Assembly (NCBI GenBank): GCA_016649475.1 | Contig: JAENXP010000097.1 | Coordinates: 1-7,420 of the forward strand | DNA: 7,420 nucleotides | From: Burkholderiales bacterium | GTDB lineage: Bacteria; Pseudomonadota; Gammaproteobacteria; Burkholderiales; SG8-39 | Direction: 5' to 3' | Part shown: positions 5,153 to 7,420 of the stretch, one piece after another | Numbering within the stretch: the stretch's first letter is position 1 | Layout: each line of letters starts with the position of its first letter | The notes under the pieces: model-generated | What the model saw: only the letters and a program-made list of their open reading frames with translations | Databases searched by the model: none | Told to the model about the DNA's origin: nothing | Translations under genes and position numbers: made by a program

Positions 5153-6942
5153 TTAAAACTGCTCTTCGGTCAGCGCCATCACGCCGGCGGCGCCGCGCAC
5201 TACGGTGTTGCGCAATCCCGGCGCCTGCGCCAGGACGTGGTCGGCATAAAAGCGTGCTGTCCCGATCTTTGCCTGGTAGAACGCGGCGTCGCCTTCCTTC
5301 GCCGCCAGCCGCTTCTGCGCCACCAGCGCCGCGCGCGCCATCTGCCAGCCGCCGCAAACGATGCCCATCAACTTGAGAAACGGCACCGAGCCCGCGTGCA
5401 CGGCCTTGGGGTCTCTGGCGTAGGTGGAGACGATCCAGGTCACGCTCTCTTCCACCGCCTTGATGCCGGCGGCAAGACCGGCGCGTATGTCGGCCATGTC
5501 CTCGCCCTGTACCTGCGCCAGCTCGCCCTCGACCACGCGCATTGCCTTGATCAGTTCCTTCGCCGTCGCCCCGCCCTCGCGCGCCATCTTGCGCCCGACC
5601 AGATCGTTCGACTGGATCGCGGTAGTGCCTTCGTATATGGTGGTGATGCGCGCATCGCGCATGTGCTGCGCAGCTCCGGTTTCCTCGACGTAGCCCACGC
5701 CGCCGTGCACCTGGATTCCGGTGGACGCCACTTCGATGCAGCTCTCGGTGCTCCAGCCCTTCACCACCGGTATCATCATGTCGGCGAATGCCTGGTGCTT
5801 GGCCCGCAGCGTCGCGTCCGGATCACGATGGGCGATGTCCATCGCAGCGGCCACGACGTAGGCGAGCGCGCGCATCGCCTCGGCCTGCGCCTTCATGCTC
5901 ATCAGCATGCGGCGCACGTCGGGCTGGCGGATGATGGGCACGGCCTTGCCGCCGCCCGCGAGGTCACGCCCCTGCACGCGCTCCTTGGCATAGGCCAGCG
6001 CCTGCTGATAGGCGCGGTCGGAAATGGCGACGCCCTCCAGGCCGACGGCGAAACGCGCCGCGTTCATCATGATGAACATGTACTCCAGGCCGCGATTCTC
6101 CTCGCCGATGAGATAGCCGAGCGCGCCTTCCTTTTCGCCGAAAATCAGCACCGCGGTAGGGCTGGCGTGGATGCCTAGCTTGTGCTCGATCGAAGCGCAG
6201 TGCACGTCATTGCGCTTGCCCAGACTGCCGTCTGCATTGACCAGGAACTTGGGCACGATGAACAGCGATATGCCCCTGACGCCTTCGGGCGCGTCGGGCG
6301 TACGCGCGAGCACCAGGTGGATGATGTTCTCGGCCAGGTCGTGCTCGCCGTAGGTGATGAAAATCTTCTGCCCGTGAATCCTGTAGTTCTCGCCTTCGGG
6401 TATCGCTTTCGCCTTTACCAGCGCCAGATCCGAACCCGCCTGCGGCTCGGTCAGGTTCATGGTGCCGGTCCAGCTGCCTTCGACCATTTTCGGCAGATAG
6501 ACTTTTTTCAGGGCGTCCGCGCCGCGCAACAGCAGCGCCTCGATCGCGCCGCAGGTCAGCAGCGGCACAGCGAAAACGCCATGTTGGACGCCTTCCACAT
6601 TTCCATCACCGGCGTCGCCACCAGCTTGGGCAGGCCCTGGCCGCCGAATTCGGCCGGAAACTGCAGTGCATTCCAGCCGCCCTCGACGAACTGCTTGTAC
6701 GCCTCGACGAAACCCTTGGGCGTAGTGACCTTGCCGCCGGCCCATTTGCAGCCTTCCACGTCGCCCGACTGGTTCAGCGGCGCCAATACCTCGGCGCAGA
6801 ACCTGCCGCTTTCCTCAAGTATCTGATCGACCAGCTCGACGCTGACTTCCTCGCAGCCGGGGAGCTGTGCGATCTCGTCTAGACCGGCGAGTTCCTTCAA
6901 CACGAACTGCATGTCTTTCAACGGCGCTGCATATTCAGTCAT
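5153..6942 (-). pseudogene. Acyl-CoA dehydrogenase (long, C-terminally extended type), single-base frameshift
   Basis: With one base restored, this encodes a 596-residue FAD-dependent acyl-CoA dehydrogenase that introduces the alpha-beta double bond in an acyl-CoA. The start is ATG 6942, with GAGG 9 nt upstream and the typical MTEYAAPLKDMQFVL opening. Domain order in the repaired protein: an N-terminal helix segment (about 3-35), the N-domain, a middle domain with MNLTEPQAGSDL (162-173), and a C-domain with GVGYVEETGAAQHMRDARITT (415-435) and IYEGTTAIQ, where Glu438 is the expected catalytic base. A C-terminal extension (about 460-596) is typical of the DmdC-like, about 600-residue subgroup. 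Residues 1-126 are in one frame; from PLLTCGAIEALL on, the reading is in another. Unrepaired, translation stops after NMAFSLCRC. The missing base lies at 6564-6565, where GG should be GGG. Long-chain acyl-CoA and methylthiopropanoyl-CoA are both possible substrates. Confidence 0.9.
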
Positions 6943-7014
6943 GATGATCTGCCTCGAGTACGAAAGTGACAATCACATGCGGCTCCCGGATACCGCCGCA
7001 GGCGACGAACGCAG
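6943..7014. other. Leader region upstream of the acyl-CoA dehydrogenase
   Basis: This 72-nt stretch between the dehydrogenase start and the repeat array should carry its minus-strand ribosome binding site (GAGG, 6955-6952) and possibly its promoter. I see no pair of boxes close to consensus, so the promoter may lie inside the repeats or use another sigma factor. A TTG at 6972 opens an N-terminal extension in frame with the dehydrogenase, but it lacks the better-placed binding site of ATG 6942. Confidence 0.4.
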
Positions 7015-7193
7015 TTGCGCGCTACCGCGCGCGCCAAGGTAAACACCAAACGCGGCATGGGGTTTTATCCAAGATCGCCGATTGCGCAAGTTTTAGCAGC
7101 ACAGATCGAAGTATCCTCCAACGTCCGCCGATGTCGCCAAACTGACATTGCGCGCTATGGCATACACCAAACACGGCACCGGGTTTTATCCAA

Positions 7194-7244
7194 GATCGTC
7201 GATTGCGTACGGATAGGTTCATCATCCGTGCGCAATCGGCGATC
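7194..7244. repeat. 51-nt palindrome, copy B (21-nt arms, 9-nt loop)
   Basis: The arms at 7194-7214 and 7224-7244 pair at 19 of 21 positions around the loop AGGTTCATC. The inner ends ACGGAT / ATCCGT are the same as in copies A and C, and the 21-9-21 geometry is identical. The outer arms (GATCGTCGATTGCG) come from the host repeat unit instead of AACCGTGTTTTC. Confidence 0.85.
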
Positions 7245-7246
7245 CG

Positions 7247-7268
7247 CGCGGACGGGCCGCCGTCCGCG
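7247..7268. repeat. 9-bp perfect hairpin inside array copy 2
   Basis: CGCGGACGG (7247-7255) and CCGTCCGCG (7260-7268) pair perfectly around the 4-nt loop GCCG. The hairpin sits directly after palindrome B and is absent from array copy 1. Confidence 0.7.
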
Positions 7269-7347
7269 CAAGTTTTAGCACCACAGATCGAAGCATCCTC
7301 CAACGTCCGCTGATGTCGCCAAACTGGCATTGCGCGCTACGCGCGCC

Positions 7348-7398
7348 AACCGTGTTTTCGGTACGGATGAAAAGCACATCCGTACCGAAAACACGGTT
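7348..7398. repeat. 51-nt dispersed palindrome, copy C (perfect 21-nt arms)
   Basis: The arms at 7348-7368 and 7378-7398 are perfect reverse complements (21 of 21) around the loop GAAAAGCAC. Against the reverse complement of copy A the 51 nt match at 46 positions. One of the differences is a paired C-G to G-C swap at stem position 13. A GTAG tetranucleotide follows at 7402-7405. The hairpin lies within the third array copy, near the window end. Confidence 0.92.
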
Positions 7399-7420
7399 AT
7401 TGTAGACACCAAACACGGCA

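Larger units (their letters stand above)
7015..7420. repeat. Tandem array of a ~130-nt unit with inserted hairpins (3 copies, last cut off)
   Basis: Each copy begins TTGCGCGCTA (7015, 7148, 7330), then ACACCAAAC(A/G)CGGCA. The two full copies continue GGTTTTATCCAAGATCG and a 71-nt block that matches at 67 of 71 positions (7087-7157 against 7269-7339, including the start of the next copy). Copy 1 (7015-7147) has no large hairpin. Copy 2 (7148-7329) carries 61 extra nt (7208-7268). Copy 3 carries the 51-nt palindrome at 7348-7398 between the TTGCGCGCTA opening and the ACACCAAAC block, then leaves the window. Minus-strand open frames cross the array but change sequence at most mismatches and start and stop within the repeats, so I do not call genes. 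The array is more than 400 nt without a supported CDS. Confidence 0.85.

Noticed and set aside
5129..6178. 349-codon plus-strand open frame opposite the acyl-CoA dehydrogenase
   Set aside because: It is an antisense shadow, rich in His and Arg, without recognisable domains.
7348..7405. Classic REP element with GTAG at its foot, moved by a RAYT transposase
   Set aside because: GTAG occurs 3 nt after copy C only, on the 3' side, and is missing beside copies A and B. No RAYT gene is in the window.
7022..7416. Overlapping minus-strand open frames of 102 and 64 codons with a shared CQFGDI-GRWR-LRSV-LKLA pattern
   Set aside because: They are the translation of the tandem DNA repeat. They read through palindromes, and the four mismatches in the 71-nt block mostly change residues instead of sparing them.
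7015..7420. CRISPR array
   Set aside because: The repeat units are over 100 nt, spacers are absent and no cas genes are present.

Overview
The window looks like a chromosomal stretch of a GC-rich betaproteobacterium. The strongest pointer is the small gene at 4904-5140, which I recognise as DUF3460, a family I know essentially from Betaproteobacteria. The long-form acyl-CoA dehydrogenase, the stand-alone carboxyltransferase and the IclR-type regulator fit that group's lipid and CoA-ester metabolism. The species cannot be named from the sequence.

Layout, left to right. Positions 1-79 (minus) hold the first 26 codons of an IclR-family regulator cut by the window edge. Positions 80-354 are non-coding and rich in inverted repeats, including a 51-nt hairpin with 21-nt arms. 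Positions 355-1902 (minus) encode an acyl-CoA carboxylase carboxyltransferase subunit. A divergent intergenic region follows. Then comes a plus-strand gene (2148-3164) for a membrane-anchored coiled-coil protein with four 25-residue tandem repeats and a C-terminal LysM domain. A 273-nt gap carries a perfect 12-bp-stem palindrome and a possible 23-codon ORF. An SDR oxidoreductase follows at 3438-4199 (plus). It converges on a minus-strand cluster, read from right to left: a 596-residue-type acyl-CoA dehydrogenase (broken by one missing base), DUF3460, and a TPR lipoprotein with a TTG start. Their spacings of 12 and 6 nt suggest one transcript.

The right end (about 7015-7420) has no convincing gene. 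It is a tandem array of a roughly 130-nt unit in which copies 2 and 3 carry additional hairpins at different places. The hairpin in copy 3 is a near copy, in opposite orientation, of the hairpin at 215-265. The two differ by a compensatory base-pair swap in the stem. A third hairpin in copy 2 has the same 21-9-21 geometry and the same centre but different outer arms.

The proteins belong to known families: CoA-ester carboxylation and dehydrogenation, an SDR, and envelope-associated LysM and TPR proteins. I see no new defence or mobile protein system. The part that known families do not explain is the palindrome family and the tandem array that hosts it.
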